This document shows positions 28,701-39,593 of a stretch of DNA of 64,000 nt, piece by piece. The notes beneath the pieces are model-generated. The model had not been told where the DNA came from. It made no database searches and saw only the letters and a list, made by a program, of their open reading frames with translations. Position 1 is the stretch's first letter, and the number at the start of each line of letters is the position of its first letter. The position numbers were made by a program, and so were the translations under genes. The DNA comes from Linum tenue (Eukaryota; Streptophyta; Magnoliopsida; Malpighiales; Linaceae), in the NCBI GenBank assembly GCA_946122785.1, contig CAMGYJ010000008.1, positions 3,993,742-4,057,741 on the forward strand, in the 5' to 3' direction.

Positions 28701-29901
28701 AATGTTCTATCATTGATGATGTCAAACCTTCCTGGGTCAAGTTTTGCGAATTTTGTTTATCGCACATATTTGTGTTAAAACTAGATATGCCATACCCTCA
28801 AAATCAATAATAGGACCATGTTGTATCGGTATGCTATTATGGAAATTTTGTGGATTTATGTGGAGCAGAAAACTGAAGTTTGAATTTGAAAAGAAAAAGA
28901 ACTGAAATTTGAATTACGCCGAGGAAGAAGACGATCGAAGTGAAGCTTCTGATCGTTTCTCAACCACTCACGAGATGGAATGTGGGCTAACATCATCACA
29001 CTTATAGTTTCCATAAACTTAGCATACAAACAAGAAACGTTGGCAAACTTAGTGGTTAAGCTAGTAGTTTACTATTAAGTTTGCTAGAATAGGTGTAGGG
29101 TTCGAATACTAGTTTCAACAATTATATTTAGTTTTTTTATAATTTCATTTGAAATCACTTGTTCATAGTTGATTACCCTCTCCTTGCTAGTCAAGTTTTT
29201 GGAAAAAATTTCATTTTTCTATTTAGAATTTTATTTTACAACTATTCATAAATAGTAATTCTACACAACATGTCATTTTTGTCACACACCACCGTTGTGC
29301 CCACCTCCACCTTGCAACTTTGCGTTAACCCAAAACTAGTACAAAGGACTAGTACATCCCAAAACAAACCTTTGCTAAACCACGTGAAAGGGCATTTGTA
29401 GTGCAGTCTAGTGACTAAGTTTGAAATTCTGCCTTGACAAACTTATAAACGTGAAAGCTCCATGTTCCGAATGGTTCAATATTCTGCCTTGACACTGATG
29501 CGTGTAAAATGGATTGGTTGTTATTATAACAGAGATGCAGTGTTGCTTTAAAAAAATTTGTAGCGTAAACGATTTCATATACTAAGACGCATGTAACATA
29601 GTATATAACATTATAGTTGAAAAGTGAGACTTGACATCGATAGAAGTTTTACATTGATAGAAGTTTGTCGGTTGAGGTAGAATGTCTTGTTCCTTATAAA
29701 TATATTTATATCAGGCACTTTCATGACATCGATACCTATGGCCAAGTCACGATGAGGTTATGATAGATCAAGGAAGATCTTATGAGATTTTTGTCGGAGA
29801 TGATCCTATCACGTGGAACAATTGTTCTTTGTCATTCTAGATGATCAGTGAAATTCGCTAGACAGCTAAAGTACCATAGGTTGTTTTGAGATCCTAATTA
29901 T
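28701..29901. other. Intergenic; one tRNA-derived SINE-like unit
   Basis: AT-rich with no gene. At about 29,040-29,130 a tRNA-like unit has an A box (TTAGTGGTTAAG) and a B box (GGGTTCGAATAC) about 55 bases apart, followed by T-rich sequence; the spacing fits a tRNA-derived SINE head. A second, weaker A-box-like string is at about 29,405. Confidence 0.45.
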
Positions 29902-30084
29902 TAGTTCACTATCGATTCGGATTATTTTTTGTCTAAATAACCTGATCGATTGATTAAAAAGGCCTCGTATTTTTTGGCCATTAAAAAGGCCTCATGTGAA
30001 TTCGAACATGCCTTTTGTACCAGGCCCAATAAGGCCCTTAGCAATAGCAGATCGGCGGCACAACGCCTTTTCGCATTATTTGTA
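29902..30084 (+). repeat. Duplicated 183-bp block, copy 1
   Basis: Matches 32609-32791 with about four differences in 183 bases. It lies upstream of small gene A, as copy 2 lies upstream of its paralogue B. Confidence 0.9.
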
Positions 30085-30697
30085 TTCTCCCAAGTCCCAA
30101 CTCCCAACACAGATCAATTATGGCAAAGTTGAACAACTGAAAGACTAGCCTACAAAATCAAGCAATCGATCCATATCCCTGCTTTTTCTTCCCCCCATGC
30201 GCAGGCTTCTCTGTTTTCCTTGAGAAAGAAAACTTAACCGCCATTATCGTCCTTCCTTCGCTTCCGCCTCCCTTGCATGCAAGCCTCCCCCTCCGCCTCC
30301 GCCAGTCAATCCACCGCTGGTCGGCGGTCGCTCAATACCGGTCTCCACCTCCGAGTCACCATCGTCGCCTGCCACCGCCGCCGCTAATTCGCTCGAGGGG
30401 TTGTGGGAAGAAGAGCGGCAGAAAGTTCCCAGGACGAAAGGCAGGAGAAAGTTAGGGAGAGAGCAGCAAGGGTAGGGTTGTCGTCTGTTGACAGAAGAGC
30501 AGGCGAAGGAAAATCCTGTGGAAAAAAGGAATTCCAATCGGCGTCTTCCTTCCTTCCCGGACTAACAACGAGTTGCCGCCGACCACGTTTCAACCGCCGC
30601 AGTTACATTTTTCTAAATGCTTTTTAACTATTTGGTACGGTGGATTAGAGTATCTGACGTAGTGTGTTGTTATACTCGTAGGTGTAATTTTCTTACA
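30085..30697. other. Leader/promoter region of small gene A
   Basis: C-rich pyrimidine tracts (30190-30380), typical of a plant promoter and 5' UTR; short frames here are not protein-like. Confidence 0.4.
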
Positions 30698-31356
30698 ATG
30701 GATCGTGTATCTCAATGGTACCCGTAAGTATTGTTTACCAACTAATACTTAGACTGTCTACTCCTGCTTCCTTTTCGTATGGTCAGACATTAGTAACGGT
30801 TTTATTTGTAGGGATTTTATGGTTGAGCCTGGTTTCGTTGCAAAGCTGCGGTATGAGGAAGCAGCTTCTATGTCTGAATTTACGGAATCACTCGGTCTTA
30901 TATTGTTGCAAGAGAATGGTGACGTTGAGGTTATTGAAATAATTTTTTTTGTCATTCGTCATTCTCGCTCTCGTTTGCACTTTTTGTGTTTGTTAATGCT
31001 TGTTAATTTTTTTTTGAAAATCCATTTGTTGTTTTAAACACCAGGGCACTTCTTACCTCTTCTCTGGACGTGTCACCGAGGTCAGGACATCATGGCGTGC
31101 TGCATCTAGAGTTCATTTGATCCACTTAGTTATTGAGGATGACTATTTCGATGTTGAGGTTGTTTTCCCATCGGCAAACTTACGCAAAATCCTTTCAGAT
31201 GTAGTAAGTGATGAAGACATGGTCAATGCCGATTTCGTTACCCTTGTCAACTTGCTTGGTGGAAACTCTTTTGAGTTTATGGTCACATTGGGTCCTTGGA
31301 ACCATGGGTATTTTGAGCTGTTATTGGTCAAACTATTCTTTCCTCGTGGAAACTGA
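30698..31356 (+). CDS. Small unknown protein A (151 aa, three exons), possibly OB-like
   Basis: Exons 30698-30723, 30812-30929 and 31045-31356 join in frame with GT-AG introns (26+118+312 = 456 bases). The product starts MDRVSQWYPDFMVEPGF. The third exon reads as a beta-rich domain: YLFSGRVTEVRTSW, HLIHLVIEDDYFDVEVVFP, then a helix SANLRKILSDVVSDEDM and a final strand region. Strand-strand-LVIED-strand-helix resembles an OB fold such as those in RPA or RMI proteins, but no family motif is decisive, so the function is unknown. A paralogue lies at 33771-34298 with the same intron position before the GxSY-L segment. No signal peptide or membrane segment. Confidence 0.65.
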
Positions 31357-32608
31357 AGACCATTACAGCAATGTCAATAGAAATCTACTAAATTTGCTTA
31401 GTGTCGGCCTTAATGCCATTTCTCTTGTTATCCAAGTGTACTAAGTGTGTGAACACAATGTTATTTTGTACGGGTCCTGCCCTTTTTATTGAATTGTTGC
31501 TTCCTTATGGGTTGTTTGTTGCTTCATACTACACTACATGCCACAAACAATCAAAAATTAGTATTCGTGATTCATAAGAAAGAGCGAACTTGAAAATTAA
31601 TAACAAGAGCGAACTTGAAAATAAAAATACGAATGTGCTTAAATATAAACTTCTTTTCCAATCAACAATGTATGCCTCTACTTTTGCTGGTCCGGATTAT
31701 TTTTGTGTTCAGTTCATTATTCTTGTTTTCATTAAGACCTAGCAAACCAAGAAAGGGTATACTTGAAACTTACCGGTGTGCATAAGCGGAGTGGCCCATC
31801 TGTCCTCTTCTTGGAAAACCACTGCACAACAGGTCTATAGTCAGTAACCAATATTCAGATACAATGTCTTCAACCACATGTGCACACACGAAAAACATGT
31901 TGGGAAAAAGCTTGTCAATGAAAAAGGAAAGAATTGAAGAAATAAATAGGCAGCTGAACAATTAAAGAAAGGTTCCACAAATCAGGCTATCAACGATCTC
32001 GAAGATCATTCTCTGCAATTCATTCAACGGGCAGCAATGCAGAAATATAAAAGGCATAAGGGTTCGGGTAGAGAAGACCACCTTTTCACGTTGTAACTTT
32101 CAATAGCAGAGATAGCCGAGAGTGTCTGAATTGAAAGAGAAAAGGAGGAGAGTTGTCAGGGAGAGAACTCGTAGAGAGATCAGGGTGTTAGAGAAGATCA
32201 TTGGCAGGGAGCTGATGTTCTGAGTAGAACTCTGAGTGTGAAGATTCCAATTTCATTTGGGATCAAGTTCGAGTGCTGTAACTATAAAGAACGTTGTGCT
32301 AGTGAATCGTCAAAGGGCTCAAATCGAGTGCCTTTGGCCGTGGATTAGTCGGTTTTGCACATTGCAAACCGGATACCACGTAAACATCTGGTGTCATTCA
32401 TTCTGCTCTTTATTTTTCTCTTAATTGTGTTGTGGTACTATGTTTTTCTGTTCTTGGTTGCAGGGCTCTGAAACTCAGCGATAACAGAGGAGGAAGAAGA
32501 GAAGCTTGCGGACAAAACGCATCGTTTGCAAACAAAACGATCTGGAGAACAGAAGAAAAACAATTGGGCCTTGTTCTTTTAATTCTCAATAACTCAGGCT
32601 TGGCATAT
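31357..32608. other. Intergenic with a probable degraded copia LTR
   Basis: 31646-31710 is a 65-bp piece also present inverted at 43616-43680 with one mismatch. From about 32,045 (TATAAAAGG) to 32,480 the sequence has LTR-like features, notably AACCGGATACCACGTAAACA and a T-rich tail ending TTGGTTGCAG, a phrase typical of the R/U5 part of plant copia LTRs. No polyprotein accompanies it, so it would be a solo or truncated LTR. Confidence 0.4.
31646..31710 (+). repeat. 65-bp repeat shared with 43616-43680
   Basis: Near-identical (one mismatch) to the reverse complement of 43616-43680. It includes the string TGTATGCCTCTACTTTTGCT. Source element unknown. Confidence 0.8.
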
Positions 32609-32791
32609 TAGTTCACTATCGATTCGGATTATTTGTTGTCTAAATAACCTGATCGATTGATTAAAAAGGCCTCGTATTTTTTGGCCATTAAAAAGGCCTC
32701 ATGTGAATTCGAACATGCCTTTTGTACAAGGCCCATTAAGGCCCTTAGCAATAGTAGATCGGCGGCACAACGCCTTTTCGCATTATTTGTA
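32609..32791 (+). repeat. Duplicated 183-bp block, copy 2
   Basis: About 98% identical to 29902-30084. Identity ends exactly where the Helitron CTAG begins at 32792, so the Helitron inserted into, or bounds, this copy. Confidence 0.9.
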
Positions 32792-32820
32792 CTAGCGCAG
32801 GGCCCGGCCCGTTGGGCGGG
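32792..32820 (-). mobile_element. Helitron 3' terminus (copy 2, minus)
   Basis: On the minus strand a hairpin CCCGCCCAACGGGCCGGGC is followed by CCTGCG and CTAG, with T outside. Same family as 11154 and 58899. The element body would extend to the right, over the region containing small gene B. Confidence 0.65.
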
Positions 32821-33770
32821 TAAACTAGCCATAGCGACGGTTGGATCAAACAAATACAAAAACCAAAAAAAAAAAACAATAAAAACCTCCCACCCACCCG
32901 AAGACGGTTTAACTCCCTTCTTCCTTTCCCTCCTCCATCGCTCTCACCTACCCTCCAGTCCCTCCACAGAAACCTGACCATCCACATCCCCAACCCGCCA
33001 TCTTCTGCTTCTCCTGCTTCCCGCTCCCTCCGCAAACCCCGACCCTCCCACTACGCTCGCTCATTCTCCCTCGTCGAACAACCCTACCGTCGAATCACCA
33101 CTCGCGCGGACTCCAACAACGGCACCGAGTCACGACGTCACTATTCACTCGCCGGCGAGAAGACCAACAGTCCAACCAAGCCATTGCATGCACTCATGTT
33201 CCAGCCCTCCCTGACTGACCTATATTAGTACCATCTCTACATCTCCAGGAGGTAAGTTCTAAAGTCTTACCGCGTAAAGACGTTTCAACTCCCTTCCTCC
33301 CTGACGCCTTCTTCTGCTCTGCTCACTCTCCGGCCAACAAAGCAACTGGAAACCCACTCCAGTGCATGCACTCATTTTCCAGGCCTTCTCTCTGCCTGAT
33401 CGACGTTAGCCCTATCTCAGCATCTCTAAAAGGTAATTTCTAAAACCCTACCTCGGCAAAATCTCCCCTTTCCTCTCATCAAGAACTTCAACCAATTTTT
33501 CCAGACCACTCATCAATTACATTCGCTTGCTGGCCTTCAAATTAGGTTTCTCCAGATCTAATACAATCTTATCATCCAGAATATTTTTTTTTTTTTTTAG
33601 TTCGATACTCCAAGGAAACTTTGTATGCTTGTATTGACACATTCATGTATTGGGTTGCTATTGTTTGTGCATATTCGGGTTTACATAATTAGTTGATTAG
33701 TTTTACAGCTCTAACATTTGTTGATAGAGTTGCTAATATTGCTACTAATCTAAATTATAGATTCTTTTCC
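32821..33770. other. Upstream region of small gene B
   Basis: C-rich leader-like sequence (32890-33480) in which a pattern containing CATGCACTCAT and a CCAG...GGTAA segment is repeated at about 33,185-33,260 and 33,365-33,435. An upstream exon of gene B probably lies here, but I cannot place it. Confidence 0.35.
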
Positions 33771-34298
33771 ATGGGAGACTTCGTGTCAAATCTGCGATAT
33801 GAAGTTGCCGTAAGAATTTGGGACCATGTAGAAACGATAGATCTTATCCCTATGCAATTGGATGTTGCTAATCAGGTGAATCAGATAACATGTATTTTAT
33901 CTATCCGGAATCTATATTTTATCTAAAGAATTTGCATCTAATTTGGTCTTATTTTGAACTCCTTATGTTTTGGCTTGTACCAGGGCAAGTCATACATTTT
34001 GAATGGCTGGGTCAAAGAATTGAGGAGATCTTGGAATGCCGACTCCGGCATATACTTGCTTCACTTGACAATTGAAGATTTTATCACCGATCTTGAGGTC
34101 GTATGTCCATCAGCTTACTTACGGCGAGTCATGTCTGCTGTTGTTGGTCCTGATGAGATGGAAGATGTGGAGTACATTCCACTACTCAACAGGATTGGTG
34201 AGTCGCCATATAGGGCCTTGCTCACATTCGGACCTTGGAACAACGTGGAGAATCGTCTTGATCTCTTCTTGGTTAAGTTGTTCCCGATTTTAGACTAA
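33771..34298 (+). CDS. Small unknown protein B (at least 139 aa), paralogue of A
   Basis: Exon 33771-33875 begins MGDFVSNLRYE and joins in phase 0 to 33984-34298 (105+315 bases). The second exon carries SYILNGWVKELRRSW, LLHLTIED, DLEVVCPSAYLRRVMS and a Phe/Leu-rich end, aligned along its whole length with protein A (FVAKLRYEE, SYLFSGRVTEVRTSW, LIHLVIED, DVEVVFPSANLRKIL). Gene A has a short additional first exon; the equivalent for B is not found, and the acceptor at 33760 suggests one exists. Retention of frame and intron position in two clearly diverged copies suggests both are under constraint. Possible OB-like fold; function unknown. Confidence 0.6.
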
Positions 34299-35202
34299 GT
34301 AGCGTAGGGTATTATTAGTATAATCGGATTAATGTTAGTAATGGTCCACCTCGCTCTAATTTCGAATTGTCTAACCGCGTAATGGATATGTGAACGCAAA
34401 TATTTTTTGAAAGGTTATTATCCTTTTGAGGTGGTCCTTCATGTAACCATATTTTGAGCATCATATAATTTTGCTCTTTGTTTACTGTCGCCTTCCTTGC
34501 TATTTGTTAATTCCTTTTAAATTGTTGTACTCTAGAGTTTAGAGTTGGAACTCGCTGCCAATGCATTTAGGAAGCCGCCCAAACAAAATAAAAAAACCCC
34601 CACAGGCCCAATTTAGATAGGTGAATTTGGAATGTATCAGCCTGCCTGGGTGTAGTCATTTGCCATGGGTTTTGCCAAAACTCTGGGCCCGATTAATTCA
34701 TGAGCCACATAGGGAATAAGCCCATTTTTCCAGCTAAAATATAGCATTTAAAATTTAGTCTTTAAAAAATGTTAAACTGTCATTGTATATATAATATTGG
34801 TAATAACAGAATTGTAAATTCGACAAATGTATTAATGTTTTCCTAAAATCGTCAGATCCCTTGAGTAAGCTATGAGTACAAACTTTTCTTTTCATAAGTG
34901 GCCAGATACATAAGCTCAATGCATAAAAACATATAGTCCATTGCTAGGGAAATTGCCTTAACAAAAATAAATAGCCAAACATGACGCCTAACAATTGTCC
35001 GTAAAAAAAAAAAATAAACTGTAATCATAAGTTAAACCTGAATTGAAGTTCATAACAATTGTCCTTCCTCAGTGAAGGGGCTTTCGATCAATATCTTGTT
35101 TTCTTTAAGCTCAATTTCCTTCTGGTGTTCCAAACTATAACCAAACATTCCCGAAACCCTAATTGCTTTCTATCCCAGAGTTTGATTAGTGATTTGCAGA
35201 AA
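34299..35202. other. 3' region of gene B and intergenic DNA
   Basis: AT-rich with no protein-like frame. Nothing else recognised. Confidence 0.4.
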
Positions 35203-35290
35203 AGTCTCTGTAGTCTAGTGGAATCTCGCCTTGCCCTCTCAGCTGGTGGTCAGGGTTTCGATCCTTGTGGGAAGCAGCATATTTTTTTAT
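35203..35290 (+). repeat. tRNA-derived SINE-like unit
   Basis: TAGTCTAGTGG (A box) and GGGTTTCGATCC (B box) are spaced about as in a tRNA, and a T-run follows. The body does not fold as a full tRNA, so it is a tRNA-derived SINE head rather than a tRNA gene. Confidence 0.5.
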
Positions 35291-36199
35291 CACTAGCTAT
35301 TTTGGTAATCAGTTTATGATTTATTTAGTGATCAAATGCTTTATGTTTGTCAAGCAAAGAAACTAAATGTAACTCAACCATCACTTCCTTTGCTACGTGC
35401 ATGTCATTGGAGAAACTCTCCATGGGTGGTCAACTAGGGTGACTCAGCTTGTTACTAGTTTGGTCTATACCCGACCATGAGAGGAAAAATGCGGTGGAAA
35501 TACATAGTTACCTCATTACTTTCCACGTGGGTTTGCCATGGGAGTGCACTTGGATCTCTTGGGTGGTATGTAAAAGAAACAAATAATACAAAACACTAGC
35601 AAATGATTAATTACTTAAAACGACAATTATACCTTTGCTTGGCTCTCCAACGTGTGGTGAGGGAATAGAGGGCATGGTAACTTTGTGTTCTTGATCGGTA
35701 AACTATTTTTGGTTAAAGTGTTTAATTAAAAGATGTCGGTTTAATACGGGGTCTATCAAATTTTTTTGGAAGATTAGTCATTAATTTTTTAGCATTAAGT
35801 TGGAGATTATCCATTAATTTGGTTCGTTGGGCTTAATCCTTATTATAGCCCAAATCAGCCTCCAAATTTAAGGTCCACATGATTGCAATTGTGAGTTGAG
35901 CAAAGAAGAATAAAATAAGTAGTTGTGGCGGACAGATTTCATTACAAAATAGGAATGTGATAGAGAGTTTGGACCGAAATCCAGGAAGGATTGTAGGCTA
36001 GTCTAAGAGAACCTGGAGCCACCAAAAACAACAGACCCAAAAAAAAAAGAAGCAAGGAAAAAAAAAAACCACCAAACCCCACCACCGACACCCACCATCA
36101 GATGCACAACGGTAACAGACAACACCTAAAGAGAAAGACCACATGCAAGAACAAATGCTAGTAGTGTTTTTAGAATTGAGAGCATAAAATTCAGACATC
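35291..36199. other. Intergenic; 3' UTR of the Agenet gene at the right end
   Basis: No genes. The final about 200 bases (minus-strand sense) are the probable 3' UTR of the Agenet gene. Confidence 0.4.
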
Positions 36200-37392
36200 T
36201 TAAGGAACAACCCATTTGCCGTTTAGCCAGTCCTGATGTGGCCTCAACTCAGCCTGATTGAACGTTGTCTTATCATACTCTTTAAAGTTAACCTTGTAAT
36301 TGGAGTTGATCAAGACCTTTGCAATCACGCCAACCCACCAGCCCTCGTTGTAGTAAGCATCTACTGCATCCCACACCTTGAATCCATCCACAACAATGAT
36401 CTCCGGCGGACAAGGCCTTATGTTGCAAGCACGAATGACTTCTCTGAGAAACTCAGTATCATCATCATTCCTCAGGGACAAGTACTCAATAAGGTACTTG
36501 TCTTCGCCCGAAGGTTCAATAATTGTTGCAGCAAACCAAGCACCTTTCAAACCGTCTTCGTCAGTTAGCACCTCGACTTGCATTCCTTGAGTGAACTTCA
36601 TCACTTCCTTGGAAAAGTTTGAGTTTAGCCACATCTGCATGTTTATGAAGCGATTCAACGAGGTTCAGAGATTGTGAAAAAGAACAAATGCCATCTCTGA
36701 GTTTATATATGTATGCATGGGGTGTGTCATAGTGCAATGGGGAAGAGACATAAAAGAAAGAAAGAAGTATCTGTATCTCTGTGTTTGTAAGCAACAAGAG
36801 CCAAAAATTCCGCTAATACCCAACATTCTCTACTTTCCTCAACCTAACTAGATCGAGATTCAAAATTCCCTAAAATTGTTATACCAAGCAACGGAGCAGG
36901 AAAAGTCATAAAATCGAATTAGCTCACCTCTTTCTCCCGCTGAACCTGTTCGAATCGCGGCTCCCACTTCCCTTGAACCCACTGAACAGGCAACCTCAAA
37001 TCTTTCTCTTCCAACACAATCTGCTCGTCAAAGCCTCTGAGGAACACCGCGAATTTCCCGCCGGAGTGCTCCGCAATAATAGCCCCTTCCCACCAGCCGT
37101 CGCTGTAGAAGGCCTCCACTTCGTCTTCGAACTTGAACTGGACCTTCTTCTCGGGAGGCGGCGGCGGCGGACGCAATTGAACCCAATCGAGGGTTTCTTG
37201 CAGCAGCTTCTCCCCAGATTCGTCCGCGTACAGCTGGTCGTACTCGACTACGTAACGATTGGTGTTCTTCGCCTCGCGGCGGACGACGGTGCCGGCGTAC
37301 CAGGAGCCGCAGAACCCTACATCGCGGGAGCGGATCTCGACCCGGTCGCCCGGATTGAATTGGGCGACCCACGAAGAAGATGGGTTCGACAT
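36200..37392 (-). CDS. Agenet (plant Tudor) domain protein, two exons
   Basis: Exon 1 37392-36928 and exon 2 36634-36200 join in phase 0 across a 293-base intron, giving 299 residues. Each exon encodes a pair of Agenet/Tudor-like modules: exon 1 has FNPGDRVEIRSRDVGFCGSW and FEDEVEAFYSDGWWEGAI, and exon 2 has FTQGMQVEVLTDEDGLKGAW and VWDAVDAYYNEGWWVGVI. A Pro run links the modules in exon 1. Agenet domains are plant relatives of Tudor domains that read methylated histone tails or act as nuclear adaptors; this is family knowledge, not shown here. I start at MSNPSSSW because it directly precedes the first module; the frame is open further upstream. A GA microsatellite lies in its promoter at 37608. 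Confidence 0.88.
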
Positions 37393-37604
37393 CGAGGGTT
37401 TCTTGCAGAATTGCAGGTGAAGAACGGATGGAAGCGGGGTGATTTTTTTTTTTGGTAGAAAAAGCGGGGTGATTTTGAGAAAGGGAATGGGAAAAGACTG
37501 TTTGTTTTTACCCCAAAGAGAAAGGGAATGGAGGGAATGGGAAAAGACTGTTCTGCGGTTTCTCAAAAAAAAAACTGTTCAGGGTTCAGGGTTCCGTGTA
37601 ATCA

Positions 37605-37607
<3 letters not shown>

Positions 37608-37636
<29 letters not shown>
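37608..37636. repeat. (GA)n microsatellite in the Agenet promoter
   Basis: About 29 bases of GA repeat some 215 bp upstream of the Agenet start codon; such GAGA runs are common in plant promoters. Confidence 0.9.
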
Positions 37637-37639
<3 letters not shown>

Positions 37640-37748
37640 TGGCGGTTCCGTGTTAAAGAAAAGTTGAAGAGCAGTAGGAGTCAGGAAAGCAACTGCAGCG
37701 TTTGTGTAGGTCGGCGTTGGCTTCATTAGGGTTGCTTGTTTGTGTAGG

Positions 37749-38350
37749 TCGGCGTTGGCTTCAATAATAGTAGTACTATTATTTTCTTTTATTAGTAGAT
37801 TGTGTATTATCATGTCACTCCAAAGAAACATGGTCCATTTTAATGAGCCAAGCCGAACTCATTCTCGGCTCTTTTATGAACGAGCTAATACGATCCGAAC
37901 ACGACACAACTCATTTATTGAGTTTGGGCTCATAATTTCGAACAAAATTCTGGCTCGAGCTAGCAAACAACTCATTTCATCCTAATTAGTCATTACTAAG
38001 GGGTCGTTTGCTTGGTGGAGTTGGATAACAACAAGAAGTACACTCTAGAGGTAAAAAGGCAAACATGATTTTATTAGGGTTTAGGGTTCAGAGTTTAGGG
38101 TTTAGAGTTCAGGGTCCAGGGTTCAGAGGGTTTAGGTTTCAACATTCAGGGTCTAGGGTCCAGGGGTTAGGGTTTAGGGTTTAGGGTTTAGGGTTTTAGG
38201 GTTTAGGGTTTAGGGTCTAGGGTTCAGGGTTCAGGGTTTAGGGTTTAGGGTTTTAGGGTTTAGGGTTTAGGGTCTAGGGTCTAGGGTCTAGGGTTTAGGG
38301 TTTAGGGTTTAGGGTTTAGGGTTTAGGGTTTTAGGGTTTAGGGTTTAGGG
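37749..38350 (+). repeat. Tandem unit 1: unique part plus telomere-like block
   Basis: A 602-bp unit: 37749-38075 is non-telomeric (with GGTCGTTTGCTTGGTGGAG) and 38076-38350 is a degenerate TTTAGGG array with variants TTCAGGG, TCTAGGG and TCCAGGG. The next unit (38351 on) repeats both parts. A 39-bp mini-duplication of the first bases (TGTGTAGGTCGGCGTTGGCT) sits just left at 37706. Confidence 0.9.
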
Positions 38351-39030
38351 TCGGCGTTGGCTTCAATAATAGTAGTACTATTATTTTCTTTTATTAGTAG
38401 ATTGTGTATTATCATGTCACTCCAAAGAAACATGGTCCATTTTAATGAGCCAAGCCGAACTCATTCTCGGCTCTTTTATGAACGAGCTAATACGATCCGA
38501 ACACGACACAACTCATTTATTGAGTTTGGGCTCATAATTTCGAACAAAATTCTGGCTCGAGCTAGCAAACAACTCATTTCATCCTAATTAGTCATTACTA
38601 AGGGGTCGTTTGCTTGGTGGAGTTGGATAACAACAAGAAGTACACTCTAGAGGTAAAAAGGCAAACATGATTTTATTAGGGTTTAGGGTTCAGAGTTTAG
38701 GGTTTAGAGTTCAGGGTCCAGGGTTCAGAGGGTTTAGGGTTCAACATTCAGGGTCTAGGGTCCAGGGGTTAGGGTTTAGGGTTTAGGGTTTTAGGGTTTA
38801 GGGTCTAGGGTTCAGGGTTTAGGGTTTAGGGTTTAGGGTTTAGGGTTTTAGGGTTTAGGGTTTAGGGTTTAGGGTTTAGGGTTTAGGGTTTAGGGTTTTA
38901 GGGTCTAGGGTTTAGGGTTCAGCGTTCAGGGTTTAGGGTTTAGGGTTTAGGGTGTAGGGTTTCAGGGTTCAGGAGTCATGGTTAAGGGTTTAGGGTTTTA
39001 GGTTTTTAGGGTCTAGGGTTTATGGTTTTT
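38351..39030 (+). repeat. Tandem unit 2: unique part plus telomere-like block
   Basis: 38351-38677 is almost identical to 37749-38075, and the telomere-like array 38678-39030 begins with the same order of variant repeats before the lengths diverge. Followed at 39083-39183 by another piece (CCGGTTACTTTTGG ...) that is also found inverted at 42655-42755. Confidence 0.9.
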
Positions 39031-39593
39031 GCTTGTAAGTATGTCCTTCGCGTAGTACATTAGTAGGTACGTGAAGATTTGCCGGTTACTTTTGGCAATC
39101 GATGTCAATTGAAAAGTAAACAGAAATTAATAAACCGGAAAATTGACAAGTAGATGGTGTATTATCATGTCACTCCAAAGAAATTAGCCAACCTGAAATT
39201 TTTGTCATTGGATTGTGTATTTGGATGTATCGTATAGGCAGTCGTATTTGGAGATTGCCTGTTGGTTTAAACCGAAGATGAAACCTTTGAATAACAGGTA
39301 TGTACATTTGTGGCCAAAAGCAGCAACCATTGGGCCAGAAGGCCCAAATCAGCCTTCCGGCCTGTCTTTTTTAGGCCGCATTCAATTTACTTAAGCCCTG
39401 ATCTTGCCTCCCTCGACAACACAGACCTCGTTCCAGATCTTCGCTGGCATCGGCGGTAAAAACTGCCCCTTTCGACCACGGTGAAAACCCTAGCGCCAAG
39501 GTATGTCACTATCTGGTCCTAAGCACGCCACTCAGTAGAAAACATCATATTCCTCTAATAAAGATTACTACGATCGCAGCGGACCAACGAACT
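39031..39593. other. Repeat tail and RPA-like gene leader
   Basis: Contains the 39083-39183 repeat piece and then a C-rich leader with a probable 5'-UTR intron (donor near 39501, acceptor near 39579) before the ATG at 39594. Confidence 0.45.

Noticed and set aside
35203..35290. Functional tRNA gene
   Set aside because: A and B boxes fit, but the acceptor and anticodon arms do not pair; SINE head is the better call.
37740..38587. Two identical about 80-codon frames
   Set aside because: They are shadows of the duplicated telomere-like unit, with no protein-like composition or separate signal.
38076..39030. True chromosome end or telomere-healed break
   Set aside because: Arrays are interstitial, degenerate, and repeated with conserved variant order in both orientations, with single-copy-like DNA on both sides.
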